From an uncultured Planctomycetales bacterium (GTDB taxonomy: Bacteria; Planctomycetota; Planctomycetia; Isosphaerales; Isosphaeraceae): a stretch of 64,000 nt of DNA. Position 1 is the stretch's first letter. Each line of letters starts with the position of its first letter. The notes under the pieces are model-generated. The model ran no database searches and was not told the DNA's origin. It saw only the letters and a program-made list of their open reading frames with translations. A program made the translations under genes and the position numbers. Positions 36,468 through 45,614 of the stretch are shown in pieces. The stretch spans positions 43,125 to 107,124 of the forward strand of contig CAIYJE010000098.1 of the NCBI GenBank assembly GCA_903926465.1, read 5' to 3'.

Positions 36468-39400
36468 TCAGTTGAAGAACAGGCCGCTGATCACGGCATT
36501 GGAGGAACCAAGATTCGTAATCCTGTACGTCACGTTTCCGGAGATGTTCCAGATCATATAGACGCCTCTCTCAAAATTCTCCAGCTTGATGGAATCAAGC
36601 ACCTTGCCAGTGGCTGGGTCAAGCATTTCGATTAATTCCGAGCGTCCTGAGATATCCCAATCCAAGGCGTAAAGGGCGAACCGGTGTACCTTGGAGTCGT
36701 TTATCGCGACATTCAACGTGAAAACTTCACGGCTAAACCATGCCGCAGCGATCCGGTTGTAGATCGTAGTCAAGGGCGCAACCTTCAGAAGAGCTCGATC
36801 TTGATAGGTTGTTGGGCTCCAAACATAGTTCGAAGCGTCATTCATGCTCACTGTGGCGTAAGACGGCATGCTGGGGTTGCCGCTACTGGTGTCCTGACTG
36901 ATGTTGAACCCGTCAGTGCCATAAACGCCCTTCCAGTCACCCTGGGTATCCAGATCGAGCGTCCCAGGCTTTGGAGGCGGCAGTGGCTCAGTCGAACCAC
37001 CAAAGAAAAGGCCACTCAACACCGCGTTGGACGCCGCATTGGTGTTAGTTACCTTGAATATGACGTCTCCTTGAACGTTCCAAACAAGGTAAACACCGTT
37101 GTGAAAACCGGAGAGCGATCGGGTGTCGATCACGGTTCCCGTCGCCGTCTCAATCACCTGAATAGTTTCGGTACGGATGGTACTATCCCAGTCCAGGGCG
37201 TAAAGCGCCACCTGATGAGTCTTCCCGTCGTTGACCTTGATATTGATTGAGAAACTGTCACCAGAGAACCAGGTCCCAGCAATTCGACCGCCCTGGCCAA
37301 TGTTGGCTTTCTGCAGTGCTCGAACCTCGCTGGTAGTACGGCTCCAGACAGCGTTGGAGGCGTTCGCAAAGTTGACACTGGCGTACGAAGGGAAACTGGG
37401 ATTCACAGCACTCGGATCTTGGCTGACATCAAATCCCTCTGCGCCATATTTCTCTGTCCAGGTCCCCTGTGTGGTGCTGTTGGTCGAGACAAAAGTTGCC
37501 TGGCCAGACGCTTGAGGCGCTCCGCCAAAGAACAGGGCACTCAGGACCGCGTTGGGACTATTGGTCAGGTTACTCACCACAAACGTCACATTCCCCTGAA
37601 TATTCCAGCTCAGATACACACCATGACTGAAGCCATCAAGGCTATGGGAATCGAGAAGGGTTCCCTTTGCAGTGTCAAACACCTGAATCAATTCAGATCG
37701 ACCGCCGAGATCCCAATCGAGTGCATAGAGTGTAATCTGATGCGTTTGCGCCTGATTCAGATAAACATCGAACGAAAACTTACTCGCGCTGTACCAGGTG
37801 GCGGCAATCCGATCGGGCGAACCGAGCGGCGGCTTCTGTAGCGCACGTGGGTTTGTGGTGGAACTGTTCCAGGTGTATCCCTGCGCGTTCGCAAAGGCGA
37901 GGCCGGCATAGGCTGGGAGACTCGGGTTATTCTTGCTTTGATCCTGGCTGAGATCAAACCCATCCGCACCATAGAGCGGTTTCCACGTCCCCTCCGTGTT
38001 CCGATCTTCCTGGAGAAATGTTGCCAAACCTGCCACGTTGGAAAGAATCACAGACTGGGTAAAACTTTTAGACATGCTGGGCTGGTAATTCGAATCACCT
38101 TGGTAATTGACGATGATGGCATGGTCGCCACGCGAAAGGCTTGCAGTACTGAAGGTGGCGATACCGTTGCTGATCGTACTTGTACCCAGAACAACATTGT
38201 CTGACTTGAAGGTGACCGTTCCCGTGGCATCCATGGGAACCTTTGCCGTGAACGTTACCAGGGTCGCGGCCACGCTCGGGTTGGGTGAACTGGTAAGCGT
38301 GGGAGGAACCCAGGCCCGGTTCACCGACTGAACCATACTCATACTCGTGCTGGAAGGGTGAGCATTATCGCCGCCGTACTCAGCGACGATGCTGTGTTTG
38401 CCAACGCCCAAGGCCACCGCGCTGAGCGTGGCTATTCCATTGCTGATTATGCCTGTGCCGAGTGTGCTATTACCATCCATGAAGGTAACGGTGCCGGTTG
38501 CTCCTGTGGGTACCAAGGCGGTGAAGTTCACCAGGTTTCCATAAAAGCTCGGGTTGGCCGAACTGATCACGGTGGTGGTCAGACGGTCGCCCAGCGTACC
38601 GGTTGCAATTACCTCTGGCGATTGCAGGCCAATGAAGTAAGAGTTGGATGCTTCATTGACGATGGGATCGGTCGTGAACGGTCCAATCAGGCTATTCAAG
38701 CCGGAGATTGCCCCCGTCACGCCACCTATGCCATCGCCCAAGGTGACCGCCCCGGCATTCGCAACGGTGCCGTTCTTATAATGACTGGTCCACACCAGAA
38801 AATTGCCATTGGACAATGGTTTGACGATGTCCCCGACAAAGTCACCCACGGTCGTATACCAGTTGTAGCCACCAGAATTCCCGACCAGGCTATTATCCAT
38901 GGAGACCACGCCAGTGACTCCAGCCGTGCCGCTACCCCAGGTAACCGCGCCTCGGGAAAGGAACCAGTTCGGGCTGCATACCACGTAATTTCCGTTAGCC
39001 AGTTCCACCACGCCGCCAGACCCAACTCTGTCTCCATCCTGTGAAATCGGGATACCAGGGTCGTTCGGCCGATCGCCGACCAGGCTATTCGCGTATGTGA
39101 ACTCGCCAGTTAGGGCCGTGGTTCCGTTACACCAGGTTGCCGCGCCCCGACCATCGCCCCAGTAAGGATCACACACAACATAATTGCCGTTGGAAAGTGG
39201 TTTAATGCTGCCCCTACCAACGCTATCGCTTGCGGAGCCCACCAGGCTATTGTCGCTGGAGACCGCACCGGTTACCCCAACCATGCCGCTGGACCACGTT
39301 AGCGCGCCAACATCGGCGATTGTGCCGTTATCCCAGGACGGGCTGAACGTCAGGTAGTTTCCGTTCGAAAGCGCCGTGACGCCGCCCGAACCTATGCGAT

Positions 39401-41063
39401 CATCAGCCGACGAGCCAATCAGGCTGTTGCTGCTGGAGACCACACCTTTGACTCCAGCCGTGCCGCTTCCCCAGGTGACAGCACCAGCATTGTACATCGT
39501 GCCGTTAGACCAGTACGAACTGACCACCACATAATTGCCGTTACCCAAAACGGTGACACCATCATCACCGACATAGTCAAGATCCTGGCACCCGACCAGG
39601 CTATTGACGCTAGAAACATATCCAGTGACCCCGGCCGTGCCGCTGCCCCATGTTACGGCACCGACGTAATCAAGGCTTTCGTCATGCCAGATCGGACCGC
39701 GTACGACATAGTTACCACTGGGCAGAACCGTGATAAACGGGCCGCCGAAGCCGGAATCATAACCACCGGAGGAACCAATCAGACTGTTATCGCTGGAAAC
39801 GTATCCAGTAACTCCGGCAGTACCACTACCCCACGTCACCGCCCCCTTATATCCCCAGCAAGGGCTATTTACGACATAATTCCCATTAGCGAGTTCCACA
39901 ATCCCTTTCGAACCAACCAGGTCTGCGCCCGCGAAAGACCACCCTGGGTTCGATGCGTGCATGGTCCCCAAAAGACTATTGGCCAGGGATAACTCTCCCG
40001 TGAGACCGGTATTCCCGTTACACCACGTCACTGCGCCACATCCGGCCTTATAGTGCGAGCTGAGTATGACATAATTACCATTAGATAATGCGACGACCCC
40101 ATCGAGGCCAATTTGGTCACCCATCGTGTATGGGAAGTCCTGTTGAAATGTGATGTTACCTCCAATCAGACTGTTGCTTGTGGAAACAGCGCCGGTCGTA
40201 CCTCCTAAGCCGCTGCACCAGGTAACTGCACCCACACCCCATTTTGTACCGTTTGACCAGTATGGGCTGGCTACCACATAATTGCCGTTCGTGAGCGCCG
40301 TCACGCCGCCAACACTCGAATCTCCATTAAAACTGGTACCAATCAGGCTATTATCAAAAGAGATCGTACCGTTAAGGCCAGAAGTTCCGTTACACCAGGA
40401 AACTGCGCCCACCATGAATCCGGCAGTGTTATGCCAATTCGGACTGTCCACCACATAATTACCGTTTGTGAGCACGGTCACACCACCAGAACCAACTTGG
40501 TCGCCGATTGTAGAGCCCTTGAGCGAGCTCAGAACTGAACCGGTCTTTCCATCGAACAGGTACACCGCGCCTGCGTTGGTTCCAGCCGTATCATCCTGCG
40601 GGGCCGCCACAACCACATTGCCATTGGCTAATACCACCACTGCTGATCCGAAACCATCGTTTGGTGAAGGGTTGGGGTTCACGAACTGGTTCGGCAGCAC
40701 GGTCAACGTGAGCGGCTGGTCATAGGCCGAGCCGCCGCTGGGGGTCATATTCACCGTCAGGCTATAGTTTCCTTGGGTGCCTGCAGACGGCGAGCCGCTG
40801 ATGAGCCCCGACGAACTTAGATTTAGTCCCGCAGGCAAAGACCCCTGCGTCACGCTGGCAGCCGTGAAGGACTCATTCCCATTGAGCGGAACCTGATAAC
40901 TGCCCGCGTTCTCCAAGATCATGTAACCCGCGGGCGTGGATGAAAGCAGCCGACGCACCTCAAGCCGCTCCAGTTGCTGAAACAACCATCGAGAGCGCCG
41001 GCCGGTCGACTTGCGTGGTGACCGAACGGAGTACAGTTTGTGCATTTTGAGGGAAAGGAGCAT
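36468..41063 (-). CDS. Giant repeat-built surface protein
   Basis: A 1531-residue protein. The N-terminus has a basic stretch then FQQLERLEVRRLLSST, resembling the LEPRxLLS-type N-terminal motif of planctomycete surface proteins. Next come a putative Ig-like domain (about 45-125), eleven tandem ~55-65-residue FG-GAP-like repeats with the core LxNGNYVVxSPxW...GAVTW...NSLIG, two Ig-like_3 domains (ANPSFYGNLVNFTALVPTGA; PNPSVAATLVTFTAKVPMDA), and three ~150-residue C-terminal modules (GTWKPLYGADGFDLSQD; GTWTEKYGAEGFDVSQD; GDWKGVYGTDGFNISQD). No transmembrane anchor is obvious. It is probably an adhesin or cell-envelope structural protein. ATG at 41045 is an alternative start. It is flanked on both sides by decayed repeats. 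Confidence 0.9.
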   Translation of the reverse strand: MLLSLKMHKLYSVRSPRKSTGRRSRWLFQQLERLEVRRLLSSTPAGYMILENAGSYQVPLNGNESFTAASVTQGSLPAGLNLSSSGLISGSPSAGTQGNYSLTVNMTPSGGSAYDQPLTLTVLPNQFVNPNPSPNDGFGSAVVVLANGNVVVAAPQDDTAGTNAGAVYLFDGKTGSVLSSLKGSTIGDQVGSGGVTVLTNGNYVVDSPNWHNTAGFMVGAVSWCNGTSGLNGTISFDNSLIGTSFNGDSSVGGVTALTNGNYVVASPYWSNGTKWGVGAVTWCSGLGGTTGAVSTSNSLIGGNITFQQDFPYTMGDQIGLDGVVALSNGNYVILSSHYKAGCGAVTWCNGNTGLTGELSLANSLLGTMHASNPGWSFAGADLVGSKGIVELANGNYVVNSPCWGYKGAVTWGSGTAGVTGYVSSDNSLIGSSGGYDSGFGGPFITVLPSGNYVVRGPIWHDESLDYVGAVTWGSGTAGVTGYVSSVNSLVGCQDLDYVGDDGVTVLGNGNYVVVSSYWSNGTMYNAGAVTWGSGTAGVKGVVSSSNSLIGSSADDRIGSGGVTALSNGNYLTFSPSWDNGTIADVGALTWSSGMVGVTGAVSSDNSLVGSASDSVGRGSIKPLSNGNYVVCDPYWGDGRGAATWCNGTTALTGEFTYANSLVGDRPNDPGIPISQDGDRVGSGGVVELANGNYVVCSPNWFLSRGAVTWGSGTAGVTGVVSMDNSLVGNSGGYNWYTTVGDFVGDIVKPLSNGNFLVWTSHYKNGTVANAGAVTLGDGIGGVTGAISGLNSLIGPFTTDPIVNEASNSYFIGLQSPEVIATGTLGDRLTTTVISSANPSFYGNLVNFTALVPTGATGTVTFMDGNSTLGTGIISNGIATLSAVALGVGKHSIVAEYGGDNAHPSSTSMSMVQSVNRAWVPPTLTSSPNPSVAATLVTFTAKVPMDATGTVTFKSDNVVLGTSTISNGIATFSTASLSRGDHAIIVNYQGDSNYQPSMSKSFTQSVILSNVAGLATFLQEDRNTEGTWKPLYGADGFDLSQDQSKNNPSLPAYAGLAFANAQGYTWNSSTTNPRALQKPPLGSPDRIAATWYSASKFSFDVYLNQAQTHQITLYALDWDLGGRSELIQVFDTAKGTLLDSHSLDGFSHGVYLSWNIQGNVTFVVSNLTNSPNAVLSALFFGGAPQASGQATFVSTNSTTQGTWTEKYGAEGFDVSQDPSAVNPSFPSYASVNFANASNAVWSRTTSEVRALQKANIGQGGRIAGTWFSGDSFSINIKVNDGKTHQVALYALDWDSTIRTETIQVIETATGTVIDTRSLSGFHNGVYLVWNVQGDVIFKVTNTNAASNAVLSGLFFGGSTEPLPPPKPGTLDLDTQGDWKGVYGTDGFNISQDTSSGNPSMPSYATVSMNDASNYVWSPTTYQDRALLKVAPLTTIYNRIAAAWFSREVFTLNVAINDSKVHRFALYALDWDISGRSELIEMLDPATGKVLDSIKLENFERGVYMIWNISGNVTYRITNLGSSNAVISGLFFN

Positions 41064-42066
41064 GATTATTACATTCTCTCGATGGGAATCTTTGGTAGTC
41101 GCGGTTTAAGCGTATTGCCAGGCAAGCAGCATTTTCGTGGCGGCAATGATTACGAGCCAGCAAAAAATGATACAAGCCAAGGGGGGATTTGCTTAACGCC
41201 CATATTACGGCAACTGTTCATCAAGACCAGAGACAAGCCGACAAAAAGATCCCGATTTTTCCGAGCATTCGCCGAGAGCAGACTCCGTGCAGTTCATGGT
41301 TACTTTAAGCCCTGATGTCCGATACAAGTCCGAAGCGTCGGTTTTAAAGTTGCTGTATCTCGGGATTTCATAGTCAAAATGCACAAAAACACTCAATCAC
41401 AGAAGAATCCCTCGCTCTCGTACACACTGTAAAAGTTGCGATTTTGGAACCAGCCATCCCAGCAGCCGTGACGCCGCAGGCCTCAGAGTCCGGCCCGTGA
41501 GCGGGATTCTACATCCTCGACTGTTTTTCAAGAGTTTCGGCCAGGACGATACGAAGCCGCAAAAGATCCACTCGCTGCGCTTCGGGCATGCAACGGAACG
41601 GAATACTCATTGCAAACAGGGACCGCTCAAAATCTACGCCAGACGCTCGATGAAGCCCTTCCCAGCTCTCGGTATTCACCACTATTCAAAAACGTGGTCT
41701 GGAATCTTGGGGACTCACATCCGATTTTTCTGAGAGGCCGCTGACAAATCGACTCCGGCGTTCTAAGTCAGAAATGCGTGCATGAGCTGAGCAATACCCA
41801 AAACTCTTGGCAAAATTCATCCCCCTGGCAGCCCCAGCCGATGATCGCCACAGATAGATACATACGAACACCCCTCTACCGCAGGATAAACATCAGATTT
41901 AAAATAAACCACCTAGCTGCAACAATTTACAGCATAGTGATTTATTTCAGCAAACGTTGCTCTATTGCAACGCCGGAATGGTTTTTGCTAAAAAGTGTCG
42001 TCTCTCGTTGCTTTTTTGATTCAGCAATTGGTTTTTGGCTTACTTGATTCTTGCAGGATAACCCCC
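41064..42066. other. Thousand-base non-coding region with decayed repeats
   Basis: No gene is recognised. AAGTTGCGATTTTGGAAC at 41433-41450 is nearly identical to 35920-35937, and AGATCCACTCGCTGCGCTTC near 41565 matches the motif of the other repeat regions. Bases 41880-42000 are clearly AT-richer than the surroundings and could hold the promoter of the lipoprotein gene. Confidence 0.6.
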
Positions 42067-42273
42067 ATGCGTTTGCGACTCATGATTTGTTCCGGGTTTG
42101 CGATCGGAATGATGACTTTGGTTGGTTGTGGCGAAGAAAGCCGCAGGCCTTCCAGCGTGGCATCCTATCAGCCGAACAATAAAAGCCAGACCGGGCAGGC
42201 TGACGGGGTTGGCAGTGGTTATAACGTTGCCGCCGACCGCGCGCTACAGGCCAAGCCCGGCCTGGTTCGCTGA
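42067..42273 (+). CDS. Small predicted lipoprotein, 68 aa
   Basis: MRLRLMICSGFAIGMMTLVGCGEESRR: a hydrophobic signal ends in the lipobox LVGC with Cys21 as the likely lipidated residue; the remaining ~47 residues are polar and low in complexity. AGGATAA precedes ATG 42067. The frame opens at 41995, but those upstream residues are not typical. No function can be assigned. Confidence 0.65.
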   Translation: MRLRLMICSGFAIGMMTLVGCGEESRRPSSVASYQPNNKSQTGQADGVGSGYNVAADRALQAKPGLVR

Positions 42274-42464
42274 TCGGATCGGATTCTGATTGACGGTATG
42301 CTCCAGGCCGGCCCCTGGATTGGATTGGGCCGCCCGTGGCCCCTAAATGCGATCTTCGCGGGTCGATCTCTGATCGGCCCTTATCGCTTTTGGAAGATAA
42401 ATAACGCACCGCAAATGTTACGTCTTGCGGATGTGTCGCTTGGCCTCACCTGGTAGTTGCTACT

Positions 42465-43973
42465 TCAGAGCCGACCGATCATCTGAACCGCCTGCTCGAT
42501 GAACAGCGATTCCCATTCTGGGGCTATCAGACTGTCGCAATCTTCTTGTGCATATCCAGTATTGGTGCGCTGGGATTGGGTGGGGGTGTAATAGATGTAC
42601 CCGTTGGTATAGCCAGACACGTACGTTTTCGGTCGATTAGCTAGCTTCTTGATTTTGAGCCCAACCTCAACAGTGAGTTCACCGGGAAAGGTCACAAGCA
42701 AGAAATCTCCAATCCGTAATCCAGTCACCGAGACATCCAACAACTTGGATCCAGCCGCCAGCGTCTGAGCCTGGTGCATCTTGAGCAGGTCATAATTGGC
42801 CTGAAGCCTGGTCAATTGCTCCATCGCCCGAATGTTGGACAGATAGGCTTCAAGCTCCGCGCGGTTGGCCGTGTCAAGCTTGGCCAGCCCTTCAAAACCT
42901 GATTGCTTTTCATGCAGGTACCGCTGAGATTCCGCGCCAGGATACTCTGGACTGAGCCGATGCTGGATCAGCAGTGGTAGAAATGCCTTGAAATTGATAT
43001 TGGTCGGCCGAAGTTCCCGCATCAGTCGCTTCTGCTCGGCCTCAATCGCGATGATCCGGCGCTCATAATCCACCGCCCTGGGCAGGCTCAGTGTGGCGGA
43101 AATCAGATTCAGAGATGCTCCAGCATCCGTTTCAATGGCCCTCAGGCCCCGCAGCGCAGCCAGGCCTAGCAAATTCCCCAGCGGTTCCGCATCCCGTGGG
43201 TGAGTGGCATCCTTATATCGCGCAGGGTTGATATCTCCACCACAGCCCTGAAGGAAGAAGGCGATCACCCCTTCGCCCAGATTCTCCTCAATCACGCGTG
43301 AGGCAAAACCAGGATAGTCGGCCGTGTTGCCACCGGTTGGCACCCCTTCAATGGGATGGCAGGCAAACTGATAGACGGCGGCCAGCGGCTGGCCGGTAAG
43401 CCGATCAATCCTTAACAATCCAATCTCGGGATCAATCGGCCCGACAGAAACCACCTCGGAATCTGCAGGCAGGGCGTAAGCTCGCCGCATATCGGCCTGG
43501 TCACCATTGGTAAGCCGAACGCGCCGATTCTCCGAGATCCGTTGCTCTAATGCGGTGCCCGACCCAAGCTTCACCGGAACCCTGGCGTTATAGGCTTGCT
43601 TCACCGCCTGAACCGTTAACTCAAGCACGTCATTGCGGATCACACCATGACAGTGGCTGGCGTTTACCACCAGGCGGGCAGGGGGGATCTTGAGTTCCCG
43701 TTCAATCTGCTCACCTAACGCGGAAAGATAGGTACTGGGCACCCGGCCCAGTTCACCAATGGCCACCGCATCCAGGGTGATCAGGACCACTGGCAACGTC
43801 CCATCATCAATCACCAAAGCCTTCACATACAAAGGGTCATTGGTGGGCAAGGCCTCAGGGTCGGTTATCTCAGCACGGCCCACGCCCGCCTTCAAAGATC
43901 CTGCTTGGCACGGAACGGCAAGAACACAGACAACCGCCAACAGGGCCAGACCGGCAATCGACCAGCGTTTCAT
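42465..43973 (-). CDS. Secreted neutral/alkaline ceramidase-like protein
   Basis: A 502-residue exported protein (signal MKRWSIAGLALLAVVCVLAV). It resembles the N-terminal domain of neutral non-lysosomal ceramidase-type proteins: AGVGRAEITDPE, LVVNASHCHG (metal-site His pair), YQFACHPIEGVPTGGNTADYPGF, FFLQGCGGDINPARY, and FPGELTVEVGLKIKK near the end. Planctomycetes hold many such proteins, most of unproven substrate. The frame opens at 44117; ATG at 43973 starts the signal peptide. It lies 150 bases after the pair C DUF1501 gene on the same strand, possibly in the same transcript. Confidence 0.88.
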   Translation of the reverse strand: MKRWSIAGLALLAVVCVLAVPCQAGSLKAGVGRAEITDPEALPTNDPLYVKALVIDDGTLPVVLITLDAVAIGELGRVPSTYLSALGEQIERELKIPPARLVVNASHCHGVIRNDVLELTVQAVKQAYNARVPVKLGSGTALEQRISENRRVRLTNGDQADMRRAYALPADSEVVSVGPIDPEIGLLRIDRLTGQPLAAVYQFACHPIEGVPTGGNTADYPGFASRVIEENLGEGVIAFFLQGCGGDINPARYKDATHPRDAEPLGNLLGLAALRGLRAIETDAGASLNLISATLSLPRAVDYERRIIAIEAEQKRLMRELRPTNINFKAFLPLLIQHRLSPEYPGAESQRYLHEKQSGFEGLAKLDTANRAELEAYLSNIRAMEQLTRLQANYDLLKMHQAQTLAAGSKLLDVSVTGLRIGDFLLVTFPGELTVEVGLKIKKLANRPKTYVSGYTNGYIYYTPTQSQRTNTGYAQEDCDSLIAPEWESLFIEQAVQMIGRL

Positions 43974-44123
43974 GGAAGTAGCATCCTGAGGACCAAGACC
44001 TAAATTCACAAGCCAACCAAGGAATCCCACAGCCGGCCTGAAATAAGGTCCCATTCCTGGACCCCAAGGCCACCAGCCGGCTTGGAGGCAACCACGCTTC
44101 TTCCCGAACACCTGCAAGCTCGA

Positions 44124-45551
44124 TCACGCAAGCAGGCCATGAACCACCTTGCCGCCGTTGATGGTCAACCGCTCTTCACGCCCGTCACGGAAGAAGGTCA
44201 GCTTGAGATGGTCAAGCCCGAGCATGTGCAGGATCGTGGCGTGCATGTCGTGCACGTGAACCCGATCCTCAACCGCGCGAAGGCCGAACTCATCGGTTGA
44301 GCCCAGAGTCACACCACCCTTCACGCCGCCGCCGGCCATGAACATGCTAAACCCATAAGGGTTGTGGTCACGACCGTCTGATCCTTCATTCATCGGGGTT
44401 CGGCCAAACTCGCCACCCCACACCACCAGCGTGCGATCCAGCAGCCCACGCCGCTTCAGGTCCGTAATGAGCGCGGCCACGGGCTGATCACTCCGGGCGC
44501 ACATCTTGGAATGGTTCCCTTCCAGGTCACGGTGAGAATCCCACTGACTCCCCGAACCACAGTACAACTGCACGAACCGAACACCCCGTTCCACCAGCCG
44601 GCGTGCCCGCAAGCACATGGCTCCAAAGTCTTTGCACTGGGGATTATCAAGACCATAGAGCGCTTGGGTCTCCACATTCTCGCTCGCCAGATCAACGGCC
44701 TCGGGCGCTGAAGACTGCATCCGGTAGGCCAGTTCATAGGCGGCAATTCTTGCGGCAAGCCGCGTGTCGTCAGACCGCAAGGCGGCGTGATGGCGGTCAA
44801 GGTCGGTAATCAGTTCCAGCTTCGCACGCTGCCGGGCGTCCGTCACCGACTCTGGAGGCTGAAGGTGCAAGATCGGAGCGCCGCTCGCACGCAGGGCGGT
44901 TCCCTGGAACGTTGCCGGTAGCCAGGCGTTGCCCCAGTTCCGCGGCCCGCCCAGCGGCTCGGCGGCATCGCTCATCACCACGAACGCAGGCAACTCGGCA
45001 CTCTCGGTTCCCAGCCCATAAGTCACCCACGAACCAAGGCTCGGCCGACCGGCCAAGATGCTCCCGGTATTCATCTGGCAAACGCTGCCCACATGGTTCA
45101 CGCCATCGGCCCAGCAAGAGCGCACAAGCGCAAGATCGTCGGCAATTTCGGCCACCTTGGGGTACCAGTCAGAGACCCAGAGTCCCGACTCTCCATGTTG
45201 CTGAAACTTCCGCTTTGAGGCCATCAGCGTATTACCGCCAACCCCCATCGGCGTGAACACCTTGCCGAAACTTGGTGGCAACGGCTGACCGGCACACCGG
45301 GTCAACTCCGGCTTCGGGTCAAACAGATCAATATGGCTGGGGCCACCTTCCATGAACAGAAAGATCACCGAATCCGCACGGGCCCGGTGATGAGGCAGCC
45401 GCGGAGCCAGCGGTTTTACCGGGTCATACTCCGGGTTCTCCGCCCGCAAGCTCTCGCCCAGCATTGCTCCAAGCGCAAGTGACCCAAACCCCAGGCCGGC
45501 CTGCAAAAAAAAATCGCGTCGTGTGCGTAACCATTCCACGGGATGAGTCAT
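44124..45551 (-). CDS. DUF1501 protein, Tat-exported (pair C)
   Basis: About 475 residues with a Tat signal (EWLRTRRDFFLQ, twin Arg 11-12). Hallmarks: SVIFLFMEGGPSHIDLFDPKP, QWDSHRDLEGNHSKM, RTLVVWGGEFGRTPMNEGSDGRDHNPYGFSMFMAGGGVKGG. An in-frame ATG at 45614 would add 21 atypical residues, so ATG 45551 is preferred. It is second in the operon after the DUF1549/DUF1553 gene and before the ceramidase-like gene. Confidence 0.93.
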   Translation of the reverse strand: MTHPVEWLRTRRDFFLQAGLGFGSLALGAMLGESLRAENPEYDPVKPLAPRLPHHRARADSVIFLFMEGGPSHIDLFDPKPELTRCAGQPLPPSFGKVFTPMGVGGNTLMASKRKFQQHGESGLWVSDWYPKVAEIADDLALVRSCWADGVNHVGSVCQMNTGSILAGRPSLGSWVTYGLGTESAELPAFVVMSDAAEPLGGPRNWGNAWLPATFQGTALRASGAPILHLQPPESVTDARQRAKLELITDLDRHHAALRSDDTRLAARIAAYELAYRMQSSAPEAVDLASENVETQALYGLDNPQCKDFGAMCLRARRLVERGVRFVQLYCGSGSQWDSHRDLEGNHSKMCARSDQPVAALITDLKRRGLLDRTLVVWGGEFGRTPMNEGSDGRDHNPYGFSMFMAGGGVKGGVTLGSTDEFGLRAVEDRVHVHDMHATILHMLGLDHLKLTFFRDGREERLTINGGKVVHGLLA

Positions 45552-45614
45552 GTTCAGGCCCACTTTCTCCCGCAATCGCGCGGAATTCTTGCCTCGCACC
45601 CCAACACCCGGCAT

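Noticed and set aside
36468..41063. Regular ~180-base periodicity, considered as a CRISPR or satellite array
   Set aside because: The periodicity comes from eleven in-frame protein repeats; the DNA copies are too diverged for a CRISPR or satellite.
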